Source: Poriferisodalis sp965208925
GTDB taxonomy: Bacteria; Actinomycetota; Acidimicrobiia; Acidimicrobiales; Poriferisodalaceae
DNA: 64,000 bases
NCBI RefSeq assembly: GCF_965208925.1
Contig: NZ_OZ242364.1
Location: 1,178,001-1,242,000, forward strand
Direction: 5' to 3'
Part shown: in pieces, positions 50,572 to 58,792 of the stretch
Position numbering within the stretch: the stretch's first letter is position 1
How the letters are laid out: every line of letters starts with the position of its first letter
Made by a program: the position numbers and the translations under genes
The notes under the pieces: generated by a model
Told to the model about the DNA's origin: nothing
Database searches by the model: none
What the model saw: the letters and a program-made list of their open reading frames with translations, nothing else

Positions 50572-51270
50572 TCAGCCTGCCGTCACCAGCTCGGCGTCTG
50601 ACACCGGACCGCCGTTCGATGTCTGCGCGTCGAGGGTCCAGGCACGGGCCGCAGCTGCGAGGCCTTCGATGAGTGCCTCGTGATGAGGCACCCGTCCGGG
50701 ACCGCGGAATCCTGTCCACATGGGGCTCTTGCCGCGGATGCGGGGTGGCAGCTCGATCTGCACGCCGCCGTGGCGGGGCAGGTTGCACGGGTTGCGCGGG
50801 TGCTGGCCGGCCAGCGACTTGGGGATGTCGTCGAGACGGTGAAGGATCTCGTAGTGCGGCAGCCGTCCGATCAGGTGGACCGCGACATGGGACGCGAGCG
50901 TGCGGTTGCGCCCGCCCAGCAGCACCGCCCGCAGCAGCCGCGGGCTGCCGAAACCGTGGACCGCAACCACCACATCGACGTGGTCGAGGAACTCGCGCAG
51001 CACAGGCGAATCCATGGGATCGAAGCAGTGGCTGGGCAGGTGCCACTGATCGTCAGGGCCCTGCAGGCATGCGTACACCGAGGCGCCGCTGCGCTCGGCG
51101 GCTGCCGAGGCGATGTCGTCGGTGACCTCTTCGAGCCACCCTCCGTGAAAGGCCATGAAACCGAATCGCGAGCGGAGTCGCAGCACCTCGGTCACACCTG
51201 GCCGGCCGAGCAGCTCGGCAAATGGCCGCTCCGCATCGAGGAGCGTGCGGTCCTTCAGGTGCAGTGCCAC
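50572..51270 (-). CDS. Poly-gamma-glutamate hydrolase family protein
   Basis: A 232-residue zinc-hydrolase-like protein. FMAFHGGWLEEVTDDIA gives the His-x-x-x-Glu, then ASVYACLQG, HLPSHCFDPMDSP, VVVAVHGFGSPRLLRAVLLGGRN and GGVQIELPPRIRG, the usual order in the Gamma_PGA_hydro/DUF867 group. No signal peptide. The GTG start is 6 nt after the ccdA stop. Actual substrate is unknown. Confidence 0.8.
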   Translation of the reverse strand: MALHLKDRTLLDAERPFAELLGRPGVTEVLRLRSRFGFMAFHGGWLEEVTDDIASAAAERSGASVYACLQGPDDQWHLPSHCFDPMDSPVLREFLDHVDVVVAVHGFGSPRLLRAVLLGGRNRTLASHVAVHLIGRLPHYEILHRLDDIPKSLAGQHPRNPCNLPRHGGVQIELPPRIRGKSPMWTGFRGPGRVPHHEALIEGLAAAARAWTLDAQTSNGGPVSDAELVTAG

Positions 51271-51276
51271 AGCGGC

Positions 51277-52191
51277 TTAGTTCAGCACCTCGGCGGCACT
51301 GTCTGCTTGGTCTGGGTCGGTGAATTGTTCACCATCGCCCGCTGATGCCGTCTCGCTGCGACGGCCGGTCGCGAGCATCGCCATGAGGCCGATGGCGAGC
51401 ACGATGCTCATGATGAGTCCGAGCCGCACGCCGCCGACCGAGGCCACCCAGTTGCTCAGGCTGCTGCTCCAGCGTTCGACGGTCACGACCAGCCCGTCGC
51501 CGCCGCGGTCGGTCAGGTCGATGAACCAGTACCAGATGGTGAACGCACCCGCCGCGATCAGCAGAACTGCAGCGATCGTGTCGGTGTACCGCATGAGCAC
51601 TCGCAGCTTGCTCAGCAGCCAGCCACGAGCCAGCGCCAAGCTGACCGCCAGCGACGTCAGCACCATGCCCATGCCGAGCGCGTACAGCACGAAGGACACG
51701 ATGCCGCCGACGAAGCTGTCGTCGCCTGCTGAGGCCGTGACCACGACGAGGAACGTCGCCAGACCGCAGGACACCGATGCGATGGCGTAGCTGACGCCGA
51801 ACAGGAACAGCGAGCGCATGTCGCGGCCCCCCGCACCGCGCTCGAATTTCGGCAGGTACGCCGTCAGGCGAAAGCCGGCGAGAATCGCGACGCCGAGCGC
51901 GATGAGTCCGGCACCGATGACGATGGCCGCCCACGGGACGTAGTCGCGCAGCGCACTCAGGCCTGCCGACAACGCGATGCCGACGATGCCGAACACCACC
52001 ACGATGCCAGTGGTGACGACGGCGCCGGTGGCCAGTGCCCGCCCGACACCGGCGCGGGAGCTGCCCTCGCTGGCGCGGCGGTCGATGCCCAAGAAGAACG
52101 ACAGGTACGCGGGCAGCATCGCGAAGCCGCACGGATTCACCGTGGCCACGATGCCAGCAGTGAAGGCGAAGGTGAGTCGTGCCCCGTTCAT
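51277..52191 (-). CDS. ccdA: Cytochrome c biogenesis protein CcdA
   Basis: A 304-residue DsbD/CcdA membrane protein transferring reducing equivalents outward. The two redox cysteines are in VNPCGFAMLPAYL (helix 1) and VSCGLATFLVV (helix 4). Eight helices are apparent, with the last two extending beyond a minimal CcdA. GAAAGGA lies upstream of the ATG, within a duplicated segment. Its partner TlpA is encoded just upstream; both would help mature the CuA and heme c sites of the oxidase. Confidence 0.92.
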   Translation of the reverse strand: MNGARLTFAFTAGIVATVNPCGFAMLPAYLSFFLGIDRRASEGSSRAGVGRALATGAVVTTGIVVVFGIVGIALSAGLSALRDYVPWAAIVIGAGLIALGVAILAGFRLTAYLPKFERGAGGRDMRSLFLFGVSYAIASVSCGLATFLVVVTASAGDDSFVGGIVSFVLYALGMGMVLTSLAVSLALARGWLLSKLRVLMRYTDTIAAVLLIAAGAFTIWYWFIDLTDRGGDGLVVTVERWSSSLSNWVASVGGVRLGLIMSIVLAIGLMAMLATGRRSETASAGDGEQFTDPDQADSAAEVLN

Positions 52192-52255
52192 AGCCCGCTG
52201 TGTCCTTTCTTCGGGCCTACAGCCCGCTGTGTCTTTTCTTCGGGCCTACAGCCCG
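52192..52255. repeat. 29-nt tandem duplication at the tlpA-ccdA junction
   Basis: AGCCCGCTGTGTCCTTTCTT begins a 29-nt unit at 52192-52220, repeated at 52221-52249 with one change, and a 6-nt third start. It contains the tlpA stop codon and the ccdA ribosome binding site. Confidence 0.9.
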
Positions 52256-52986
52256 AAGTGCTCCTCTGCTCGGGTGGTGATGTCGTCGAGGGTGAGCAGA
52301 CCGCTGTGCGTTTCCAGGATCTCGCCTTGGGGGGACACGAACACTGTGGTGGGCATGCCCAGTCCGCCGAAGTCGATGAACAGCTCACCCTCGTCGAGCC
52401 CGGTGGGGTAGGTCACACCGCGGTCGGCCACCGTAGCAATGGCGTCTTCCAGCCGATCATTGGCTGCCAGTCCCAGCACTGCTACCTGCGAACCATGAGT
52501 GTTCCAGAAGCGTTCGAAGTCGGGCATCTCGGTGACACAGGGCACGCACCATGACGCGAAGAAGTTCACGATGAGCGGGCAGCCCTCATATCCGGCGAAT
52601 GCTGCGGGCAGTTCATCAAGCGTCACGAAGCCCAGCGCGTGCACGCCGGTCAGGCTCGGATCTATGTCGTGGTCGACGGGGTCAATGTCGTTGCACGCCG
52701 GGGGCGGTTCCGACGCTGCGGCGGCTGTGGAAACCGACCCGGCTGCATCAGTTGCAGCCCCATCGGTACTGGCGGGGTCAGTTGAGCTGGCTTGGCTGGC
52801 ATCGGCCGCAGCATCGCCGCCTTCGACCTCGGCTTCCATCGCCACTAGTGAGGTCATGGCGGGTCGACCGCCGCCCGCGAGCAGGAAGACTGTCGCACCG
52901 AGTGCGTAGAGGCCGAGCAGGGCGAACAACCCGCCGCGCCAGCCTCTGAGCTGTGCTCGCCAGCGTGCGCCGCTCGGTGACTCCAT
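52246..52986 (-). CDS. TlpA/ResA-like thiol-disulfide oxidoreductase, membrane anchored
   Basis: A 246-residue redoxin. One membrane segment (about 18-38) anchors it, an Ala/Ser/Asp-rich linker follows to about residue 95, then the thioredoxin fold with the CxxC centre NFFASWCVPCVTEMPDF and cis-Pro GLGMPTTVFV. It delivers reductant from CcdA to apo-cytochromes or copper sites. A TAGCCT hexamer lies 9 nt before the ATG. Confidence 0.92.
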   Translation of the reverse strand: MESPSGARWRAQLRGWRGGLFALLGLYALGATVFLLAGGGRPAMTSLVAMEAEVEGGDAAADASQASSTDPASTDGAATDAAGSVSTAAAASEPPPACNDIDPVDHDIDPSLTGVHALGFVTLDELPAAFAGYEGCPLIVNFFASWCVPCVTEMPDFERFWNTHGSQVAVLGLAANDRLEDAIATVADRGVTYPTGLDEGELFIDFGGLGMPTTVFVSPQGEILETHSGLLTLDDITTRAEEHFGL

Positions 52987-52995
52987 GCAGGGGCG

Positions 52996-53001
52996 AGGCT
53001 A
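52996..53001 (-). promoter_or_regulatory. Leaderless-type -10 hexamer for tlpA
   Basis: TAGCCT on the minus strand, 9 nt before the ATG. Confidence 0.35.
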
Positions 53002-53090
53002 CTTGTGCCCCTTGCGGCGATTGATTCAGGACGGCAGCGGCAATGCGGCCGCGCCGACAAGCAGCGAGGGCTGCATCGCATCACCGCTCG

Positions 53091-53154
53091 ACGGCCCGCC
53101 CCGGGGCTGCCAGCCGCCCATTTCGGGCAGCTTCAGTCCGCCGGGGCGGGCCGT
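53091..53154 (-). terminator. Large inverted repeat downstream of whiB
   Basis: ACGGCCCGCCCCGG and CCGGGGCGGGCCGT, perfect 14-nt arms 36 nt apart, with a smaller nested stem. It begins 30 nt after the whiB stop. No T-run. Confidence 0.5.
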
Positions 53155-53183
53155 CTCGGGGACGCGCCTGAGCAGGGGAAGAC

Positions 53184-53537
53184 TCAGGCGCGGGCCAAGT
53201 CGGGAGGCAGAGGCACCTCCTCGATCCTGAGTTGCGGGTGGCCGCTTCTGGGCGGCCGCCCGCGCGGGCGTTTGTCCTTGCAGACCCGCCCGTTCTCGAA
53301 GAGCTCGCCGCCCCACACGCCCCACGGCTCGTGGCGTGCCTTGGCGGCGTCGAAGCACTCGCTCACCACCGGGCATGCCGAGCAGATGGCCTTGGCGCGG
53401 GCGATCTCGTAGAAGTTCTCCGAGAAGAACAGCGGCGTCAGGGTGCCCACGAGGTCGCGGCAGCGACCCCGTGCGCGCCAGCCCTCATTGGTGAGGGCCG
53501 CTGTGTTGTCGGTGTTGTCGATGACCAGTTCCAGCAT
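53184..53537 (-). CDS. WhiB-family iron-sulfur transcription factor
   Basis: A 117-residue Wbl protein. Four cysteines for the 4Fe-4S cluster: one in RGRCRDL, then CSACPVVSEC, followed by the GVWGGELF turn and a basic DKRPRGRPPRS AT-hook-like tail. AGGAGAAAG precedes the ATG. WhiB proteins are restricted to Actinobacteria and their phages. Its subclass (WhiB1-7) cannot be set from this reading. Confidence 0.94.
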   Translation of the reverse strand: MLELVIDNTDNTAALTNEGWRARGRCRDLVGTLTPLFFSENFYEIARAKAICSACPVVSECFDAAKARHEPWGVWGGELFENGRVCKDKRPRGRPPRSGHPQLRIEEVPLPPDLARA

Positions 53538-53611
53538 GAGCTTTCTCCTGTGTCTTGTGAAGCAGTTGTGATTCGGGGGCAGTGGTGTCGGGGCATGCAC
53601 CGGAAACGCAA

Positions 53612-53641
53612 AACGGCCGCCGGGTTGTCCCAGCGGCCGTT
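53612..53641 (-). terminator. Rho-independent terminator for the small minus-strand gene
   Basis: AACGGCCGC, 12-nt loop, GCGGCCGTT, followed on the minus strand by TTTTGCGTTT. It lies 26 nt after the stop of the small gene at 53667. Confidence 0.75.
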
Positions 53642-53666
53642 CGGAGAGTTCTGGTGTCTCAGTGGA

Positions 53667-53909
53667 CTACATCAGAAACTCCGAGGGCCGCAGGCGGTGA
53701 CGCTTGGTCGTTGCCGTCGGGTTGGCACCGTGACCGCGCACCGCATGCTGGAACATGATCGGCATGGGACCCACCGCCGCGAGCAGGCCGATGGCCGTGC
53801 CGCGCTCCCGCATGCGCGTGACCGGCCGCCAACAGCGCACGCCAGTTGCCGGCACCGGTACGCGATACCCGCAGGCACGCGCTGTGGTGTAGGCGCCGTG
53901 GTCGAACAT
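53667..53909 (-). CDS. Small basic protein of unknown function
   Basis: An 80-residue frame with very high third-position G/C and a terminator 26 nt downstream, so it is likely real. It has FDHGAYTTARACGYRVPV near the start, an Arg-rich centre, a hydrophobic GTAIGLLAAVGPMPIMFQH, and a basic KRHRLRPSEFLM end. No ribosome binding site is clear. A convincing coding-like stretch in another frame lies just upstream, so a frameshift or misjudged start is possible. Confidence 0.45.
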   Translation of the reverse strand: MFDHGAYTTARACGYRVPVPATGVRCWRPVTRMRERGTAIGLLAAVGPMPIMFQHAVRGHGANPTATTKRHRLRPSEFLM

Positions 53910-54021
53910 TGGGGATCCAATCGGACAAAGGGTCGGGGCAACTGGCCAGCTGCGGATACCCGACGATAGGCCGCAGCGGCGCCAACAGCACCACGTCCCG
54001 GCAGGCCGTGTCAAGTTATTT

Positions 54022-55083
54022 TCAGTCGAACTCGTATTCGAGGACGTCATCGGCACGCCGGGAGACGCTGACTTCGCCGATGTAGCGCAGATGCTCGAGG
54101 TGAGCGAACGTCTCCGACTCTGCCATCGGACCCCACGAGCGTTCCTTGAACAGCTGCTTCATGTAGTCCTGCACGGGAGCGCGGCCGAGGCGATCAGATG
54201 ATTCGCGCAGCAGGTCGAGCCGCTCGTTGTGGTGGCGCTTGATGTCTTCGACACGTCCACTCAGGTCAGTGAACGGCTGGCCGTGAGCCGGCAAGCCCAG
54301 GGTGACACCCTCGAAGCTGGCAACCCGGTCCAGGCTCGAGAAAAAGTCCTTCAGGGGGTCGCGCGCGGTGGTGATGCCAGAGATGTGCGGCGTGATCGTC
54401 GGCAGCACATGGTCGCCGCAGATCATCAGGCCGCCTTCGGGATCGAAGAGGCACAGGTGATCGATGGTGTGGCCGGGGGTGTGCACCGCCACGAACTCGC
54501 GCCGCGCCAGCTTGATCCGGTCAGCGTCCTCGACGCGATGGGTGGGGTGGGGCGTGGCGAACCAACGACTGCCCCAGCCGTTGCGCATCGCCCAGTAGCC
54601 GATCTTGGCGCGCAGCGGGATCTTGTAGTGCTGCCCGCCCCATGGCGTGGGGCCGCCCGGACCGGTGTCTCGCCCGCTGTACACCGGGTCGGCGACGAGC
54701 TCGTTGTTCTCGCCGTCGGACGACACCGGCTCCAGCGCCTCTTCGTCCTCGTCCGCGGTGTCCCACCACAGCCGGAATCGACGGTGGGTGACCACATCGG
54801 CGCCGTACTCCCGATGGAAGCGTCCAGCAGCCCCGAAATGGTCCGGGTGGCTGTGGGTAACGATGATCGAGTGGATTCGTTCGGGCGGTACCTCGGCTTC
54901 GGCCAGCCCGGCCATGAGCGCCTTCCAGTTGGCCGGGCCCGGCAGGCCCGGATCGACGAGGGCGGCGCCGCGATCGTCGTCGAGGATGTAGCAGTTCACA
55001 TGTCCAAGACCGGGCATCGACATGGGCAGCTGCAACCGGCGCACGTCGGGCGCGAGTTCAGTGATCTTGCCGTCGGGCGGCAT
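54022..55083 (-). CDS. Metallo-beta-lactamase-fold hydrolase
   Basis: A 353-residue MBL protein with the metal motif THSHPDHFGAA, later histidines in AVHTPGHTIDHLCLF and GLPAHGQPF, and the acidic ligand in ICGDHVLP. The C-terminal helices (HHNERLDLL, AHLEHLRYIG) resemble the glyoxalase-like/LACTB2 group with a substrate-binding extension. GAGGAG precedes the ATG; upstream in-frame codons lack it. The substrate is unknown. Confidence 0.88.
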   Translation of the reverse strand: MPPDGKITELAPDVRRLQLPMSMPGLGHVNCYILDDDRGAALVDPGLPGPANWKALMAGLAEAEVPPERIHSIIVTHSHPDHFGAAGRFHREYGADVVTHRRFRLWWDTADEDEEALEPVSSDGENNELVADPVYSGRDTGPGGPTPWGGQHYKIPLRAKIGYWAMRNGWGSRWFATPHPTHRVEDADRIKLARREFVAVHTPGHTIDHLCLFDPEGGLMICGDHVLPTITPHISGITTARDPLKDFFSSLDRVASFEGVTLGLPAHGQPFTDLSGRVEDIKRHHNERLDLLRESSDRLGRAPVQDYMKQLFKERSWGPMAESETFAHLEHLRYIGEVSVSRRADDVLEYEFD

Positions 55084-55141
55084 CTGCTCCTCGCGAGTCG
55101 GGCGTGACACGGGGTGCAGACTAGCGAGCCGCCCCAACCTT

Positions 55142-55753
55142 CTAAGGAGCGTTCGATTCTGTGTCGGACTCCGCGGCCGCCTCGGCGGCCGAACCGGTTC
55201 CACCCGGCTCGAGCCACTGGTCGCGGTAAAAGCGCAGTTCGTCGATGCTCTCGAGCACGTCGTCGAGAGCCCGGTGCTTGGTGGTGCCGGAGCGGGATCG
55301 ACTCAGATCTGCCCAGGCCGCAGCGACATCTGGCCGCCAGCGCTTGGCGAGTTCCTTGATCGACGACACGTCGACCACCCGGTAGTGCAGGTGCTCTTCC
55401 AGCGCGGGCATGTACTGGTCGAGGAAGCGTCGGTCGGTCCCGATCGAATTCCCGCACAGCGGCGCGGTGCGAGGCTCGGGAACGTGCTCGCTGACAAACG
55501 CGAGCGTGCGCTCTTGCGCGTCGGCCACGTTGATCTGCGACACCGCGATCTCGTCGAGCAATCCCGTCGCCTCGTGCATCGTGCGGACTTCAGCGTCCAT
55601 CGCGTCGAGATCTGCCCGTGTCGCCCCGATGACCAGCGACGGACCGGTGGCGACGATTGCCAGCGAGTCGTCGGTGATAACCGTCGCGATCTCCACGATG
55701 CGATGGCGGCGATGATCCAGTCCGGTCATCTCCAAGTCCAGCCAGACCATCAC
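55142..55753 (-). CDS. orn: Oligoribonuclease
   Basis: A 203-residue DEDDh exonuclease degrading 2-5 nt RNAs and pGpG. VWLDLEMTGLDHRRHRIVEIA holds the D-x-E, CGNSIGTDRRFLDQYMP the second Asp, and HRALDDVLESI the His and last Asp. The GTG at 55753 has a TACGAT hexamer 6 nt upstream; an ATG one codon on is the other option. The C-terminus has a short Ala/Glu/Ser tail not found in most members. Confidence 0.93.
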   Translation of the reverse strand: MMVWLDLEMTGLDHRRHRIVEIATVITDDSLAIVATGPSLVIGATRADLDAMDAEVRTMHEATGLLDEIAVSQINVADAQERTLAFVSEHVPEPRTAPLCGNSIGTDRRFLDQYMPALEEHLHYRVVDVSSIKELAKRWRPDVAAAWADLSRSRSGTTKHRALDDVLESIDELRFYRDQWLEPGGTGSAAEAAAESDTESNAP

Positions 55754-55759
55754 GGCTGC

Positions 55760-55765
55760 ATCGTA
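55760..55765 (-). promoter_or_regulatory. Leaderless-type -10 hexamer for orn
   Basis: TACGAT, 6 nt before the GTG. It lies next to dispersed repeat copy B. Confidence 0.45.
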
Positions 55766-55767
55766 GA

Positions 55768-55832
55768 GGCGAAGCCGTGGCCCGAGCGGCCCGTGAGCGC
55801 CAGCGAACAAGAGCGGGAAACAATTGGTTCGG
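55768..55832. repeat. Dispersed repeat, copy B
   Basis: Starts GGCGAAGCCGTGGCCCGAGC and matches copy A (37182) over about 50 nt with one inserted C, then skips 12 nt relative to copy A. It lies between the divergent orn and channel genes. Confidence 0.75.
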
Positions 55833-55893
55833 CGGCGGGAAGGCCCACCTGGCAGCGCATCGTCGAAGTCATGACCCGGTCCGCTGGTCGCAA

Positions 55894-55899
55894 TAGCGT
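55894..55899 (+). promoter_or_regulatory. Leaderless-type -10 hexamer for the potassium channel
   Basis: TAGCGT, 7 nt before the ATG at 55907. It supports that start over an ATG 36 nt earlier. Confidence 0.45.
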
Positions 55900-55906
55900 G
55901 CAATCG

Positions 55907-56746
55907 ATGAAGGGCGTGTTGGGACGGCGGCAGGCGCGCCAGGGTCCGCGACTTCGCAGGGCATCGCGGCGGCGTCTGTTTTCCGGAGGTCTCGAACCCG
56001 TCGATCGGCTCGTCGTCGGGGTCACCGTTCTCGTGTTCGTCCTGGCGGCCGGCACCACCGGCTATGTGCTGCTGGGGCTGGGAGCGCTCGACGCGCTGTA
56101 CCAGACGGTCATCACTGTCTCGACCGTCGGCTACAGCGATCCGGCGGGCGTAGGAGCGCGCTACCAGCTCTTCACGATCGCTCTCATCCTGCTCGGCACC
56201 GGCACGTCGCTCTACACCATCGGCGTCGTGATTGAGATGCTGTTCGAGGGACGGCTCGACGACCACATCAGGAGGCGGCGCATGCAGCGCTCCATCGACA
56301 GTCTTTCCGGTCACGCGGTCATCTGCGGCTACGGCCAAGTCGGCCAGGCGATCGCCGAGGCCATGATCGATGCCGGCACCGAGGTGGTGCTCATCGACCA
56401 AGACGCCGACATCGACTCCGGCGATCTGCACATGTTGTCCGGCGACGCCACCCACGACAGCACCCTGCAAGACGCCGGCATCGAGCGGGCGAGTGCGCTG
56501 GTGGTGGCCCTGGATTCAGACGCCGACAATCTCTATGTCGCTTTGAGCGCCCGAGCGCTGTGCCCAGAGCTGTTCATCGTGGCGAGAGCGAACTCGCCGG
56601 AGGCATTGCCGAAGCTGCGCCAAGCAGGCGCCGATCGCGTCATCAACCCGCACCAGATCGGCGGAGCGCACATGGCTGCTGCTGCCTTGCGTCGGGACGC
56701 GACCGACGACGGCGCGGGCCAGTCGGGCCCGGCGCCCAGCCGCTGA
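55907..56746 (+). CDS. Potassium channel with RCK (TrkA-N) domain
   Basis: A 279-residue two-helix K+ channel subunit. After a basic N-terminus come TM1 (VVGVTVLVFVLAAGTTGYVL), the pore with the selectivity filter in TVSTVGYSDPA, and TM2 (LFTIALILLGTGTSLYTIGVV). A Rossmann RCK domain follows: VICGYGQVGQAIAEAM, then VLIDQDAD and GDATHDSTLQDAGI. Tetramers would gate on nucleotide or ion binding. The start follows the leaderless hexamer. Confidence 0.9.
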   Translation: MKGVLGRRQARQGPRLRRASRRRLFSGGLEPVDRLVVGVTVLVFVLAAGTTGYVLLGLGALDALYQTVITVSTVGYSDPAGVGARYQLFTIALILLGTGTSLYTIGVVIEMLFEGRLDDHIRRRRMQRSIDSLSGHAVICGYGQVGQAIAEAMIDAGTEVVLIDQDADIDSGDLHMLSGDATHDSTLQDAGIERASALVVALDSDADNLYVALSARALCPELFIVARANSPEALPKLRQAGADRVINPHQIGGAHMAAAALRRDATDDGAGQSGPAPSR

Positions 56747-56761
56747 CCGCGACCACGTGAT

Positions 56762-57046
56762 TCAGTCGGCCACGAGGTGCAGGGCGCGGCGAGTCTGCTC
56801 GATGCGCTCGTAGCCATCGGTGTCGGCGAGGTAGCGACGCTTTGCCAGGCGCGCCCGCGCACGGCGCCTGCGGGCCTTCGCCGCGTCGGCGTCGGCGACG
56901 ACCCTCCGGGCCAATCCCGCGGCAGCGAAGCCACCGATGTGGAGCCCCGCGGACTGAACCCGACTAGGCGTCTTGGCTGTCTGATCGGTCTCGAACTCGA
57001 ACTGGGATGCATCGAACAGGGTCAGCGGCGGCGGCTTCGTCGTCAT
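56762..57046 (-). CDS. Small basic hypothetical protein
   Basis: A 94-residue frame, strongly biased to G/C third positions. It begins TTKPPPLTLFDASQFEF, has a Gly/Ala-rich middle (GLHIGGFAAAGLARRVV), then a long basic helix ARRRRARARLAKRRYLADTD and ends RRALHLVAD. No family known to me. No clear ribosome binding site. Confidence 0.55.
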   Translation of the reverse strand: MTTKPPPLTLFDASQFEFETDQTAKTPSRVQSAGLHIGGFAAAGLARRVVADADAAKARRRRARARLAKRRYLADTDGYERIEQTRRALHLVAD

Positions 57047-57098
57047 GGGTTCATGGCTACCGATGGGGTGTGACAGCAATGGCGAACGATGCTTGGCG

Positions 57099-57536
57099 TC
57101 AGCGACCTGAATGCCCGAATCCTCCGAGACCCCGCTCGGTCTCGTCGAGAGAATCCACCTCGTGCCACTCAGCCTGCTCGACGCGCTGGATGACCAGTTG
57201 TGCGATCCGGTCGCCGCGCTGGATCTCGTAGGGCTCGCTGGGATCGGTGTTTAGAAGCAGCACCCGCAGCTCGTCTCGGTAGCCGCTGTCGATCAAGCCG
57301 GGCGAGTTGACGCAGGTGATTCCATGCCGCCACGCCAGCCCACTGCGAGGCTGCACGAAGCCGGCATAGCCAGGCGGGATTGCCACAGCGATGCCGGTCG
57401 GCACCATTGCCCGGCCGCCGGCTGCGGCCAGCGTGACCGTCTCGGCGGCGAGCAGGTCGCATCCTGCGTCACCGGGCTTGGCGTACGCCGGCAGCGGAAG
57501 ATCGGGGTCCAGGCGTCGTATCGGAACTGCCACCAC
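57099..57536 (-). CDS. dut: dUTP diphosphatase
   Basis: A 145-residue dUTPase, which hydrolyses dUTP to dUMP. Five motifs in order: KPGDAGCDLLA, PRSGLAWRHG, NSPGLIDSGYRDEL, RGDRIAQLVI and the C-terminal RGLGGFGHSGR P-loop-like arm. TACAGT ends 7 nt before the GTG at 57536, supporting it over a GTG three codons upstream. Confidence 0.95.
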   Translation of the reverse strand: MVAVPIRRLDPDLPLPAYAKPGDAGCDLLAAETVTLAAAGGRAMVPTGIAVAIPPGYAGFVQPRSGLAWRHGITCVNSPGLIDSGYRDELRVLLLNTDPSEPYEIQRGDRIAQLVIQRVEQAEWHEVDSLDETERGLGGFGHSGR

Positions 57537-57543
57537 GGCGAGC

Positions 57544-57549
57544 ACTGTA
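57544..57549 (-). promoter_or_regulatory. Leaderless-type -10 hexamer for dut
   Basis: TACAGT on the minus strand, 7 nt before the GTG. Confidence 0.5.
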
Positions 57550-57593
57550 GGTGAGGCCTGAGCTGGCTCGATGCTCGCGATTTGTCGCTGCGG

Positions 57594-57666
57594 TAGGCCG
57601 CCCGGGACTCGAACCCGGCACCTTGGGATTAAAAGTCCCCTGCTCTACCCGATGAGCTAGCGGCCC
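57594..57666 (-). tRNA. tRNA-Lys (TTT)
   Basis: 73 nt on the minus strand. Acceptor GGGCCGC/GCGGCCT with one G-U pair, D arm GCTC..GAGC, anticodon loop CTTTTAA, T arm CCGGG-TTCGAGT-CCCGG, discriminator A. The first anticodon-stem pair is a mismatch. CCA is not encoded. Confidence 0.94.
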
Positions 57667-57732
57667 GATGTCCGCAGGCGCCGATCCGGCGCTCCGGCAC
57701 TCATGTCGAGGCTACTGGCGGGGTTCGCGCTC

Positions 57733-57738
57733 TAGCCT
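57733..57738 (+). promoter_or_regulatory. Leaderless-type -10 hexamer for the small acidic protein
   Basis: TAGCCT, 7 nt before the GTG at 57746. Confidence 0.5.
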
Positions 57739-57745
57739 GACGCCA

Positions 57746-57940
57746 GTGACCCAAGGATCCGGGCCCGAAGCACCACCTTCTGCCGCTCTGCCCACTGCGG
57801 CATCCGAACCGGATCTGTTCAGCGACGCCGAGCTGGATGCCATCGAGGATGATCTGGCACGAGCGGAACGAACCTTGAGCCTGCTGGCCGACGACGACAT
57901 CGATCCCGAGGTGGCAACGGCCTGGCTCGCTGAGTCCTGA
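57746..57940 (+). CDS. Small acidic protein of unknown function
   Basis: A 64-residue protein with a Pro/Ala-rich start and an acidic helix (FSDAELDAIEDDLARAERTL, then DDDIDPEVATAWL). The leaderless hexamer and G/C-biased codons support it. It could be a small regulator or adaptor; no family is recognised. Confidence 0.55.
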   Translation: MTQGSGPEAPPSAALPTAASEPDLFSDAELDAIEDDLARAERTLSLLADDDIDPEVATAWLAES

Positions 57941-57993
57941 GCAGCGGTGTCCTGGGAGCTGGTGCGAACAGGCGAGCCTGCTCGCCGGCGCTG

Positions 57994-58698
57994 CTACTCG
58001 ATCATGAGATCGATGTCAGAGGCAACCAATTCGACCCGGTTGCGGGCCTCCAGCTGATCCCAGTTCCAATTGGCGTCCGCAGCGGCGCCGTCGAGCCAGA
58101 ACCAGCGGCCTGCCAGGTTCGGCACCCGCTCGTCGCCGAGGCCCACCCGCGCGTCGATCGTCTTGAGCACACCGGCATGGCCCACCAGCAGGACGCGACC
58201 GCAGACAGACAGATGCCGTCGCATCGCCGGCAGCAGCCGCCGGGCAATGCTGTCTTCAGACTCGAAGCCGGGCGGCCACCTCCTCGCTGCGACATCGCCG
58301 GGCCAGCCCTCGTCGATCTCGGCCCGGGTCAGGCCTTCCCAGGGTCCCGCACTGCGCTCGCGCAGCGCCTCATCGGTCACGACGTCGCTCACGCCGAGAT
58401 GCTTGGCAATGATCTCAGCGGTCCGCCGCGCCCGTTGCAGATCGCTGGACACGATCAGGTCGAATGCAGGCAGGTCGAACGCATGCCGACCGGTGTGCAG
58501 ATCGCGCCCCCGCATCACGGGCGTCCGCCAGCTGTCGTCCGCGGCAGCGAGTGTCGTTGCCAAGGCGTCGGCGGCGATCTCCGCCTGCCGCTCGCCGAGC
58601 CCGGTCAATGCAGGATCGGCCTGTCCCTGCCAGCGGCCACGCAGGTTCCATTCGGATTGACCATGCCGCACCGCCAGCAACTCTGAATGCTGTGTCAC
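57994..58698 (-). CDS. Histidine phosphatase superfamily protein
   Basis: A 234-residue phosphoglycerate-mutase-like phosphatase: LLAVRHGQSEWN with the phospho-His, SSDLQRARRTAEI, LRERSAGPWEGLT, and LLVGHAGVLKTI with the second His. Unlike GpmA, it lacks the long ERHYG region, so it is more likely a phosphatase (GpmB/CobC-like). The GTG at 58698 has a TAGGGT hexamer 8 nt upstream. Confidence 0.88.
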   Translation of the reverse strand: MTQHSELLAVRHGQSEWNLRGRWQGQADPALTGLGERQAEIAADALATTLAAADDSWRTPVMRGRDLHTGRHAFDLPAFDLIVSSDLQRARRTAEIIAKHLGVSDVVTDEALRERSAGPWEGLTRAEIDEGWPGDVAARRWPPGFESEDSIARRLLPAMRRHLSVCGRVLLVGHAGVLKTIDARVGLGDERVPNLAGRWFWLDGAAADANWNWDQLEARNRVELVASDIDLMIE

Positions 58699-58706
58699 GG
58701 CGCCCG

Positions 58707-58712
58707 ACCCTA
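58707..58712 (-). promoter_or_regulatory. Leaderless-type -10 hexamer for the histidine phosphatase
   Basis: TAGGGT on the minus strand, 8 nt before the GTG. Confidence 0.45.
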
Positions 58713-58779
58713 GAGGCTGCGCTTACGGCGCAGCGGTGAGCCCAGTGGCCCGTCCGAGTTGCCTCCGGGACGTGGTCGG

Positions 58780-58785
58780 TAGCAT
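58780..58785 (+). promoter_or_regulatory. Leaderless-type -10 hexamer for the MoaD-like gene
   Basis: TAGCAT, 7 nt before the ATG at 58793. Confidence 0.5.
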
Positions 58786-58792
58786 CGCGGCG

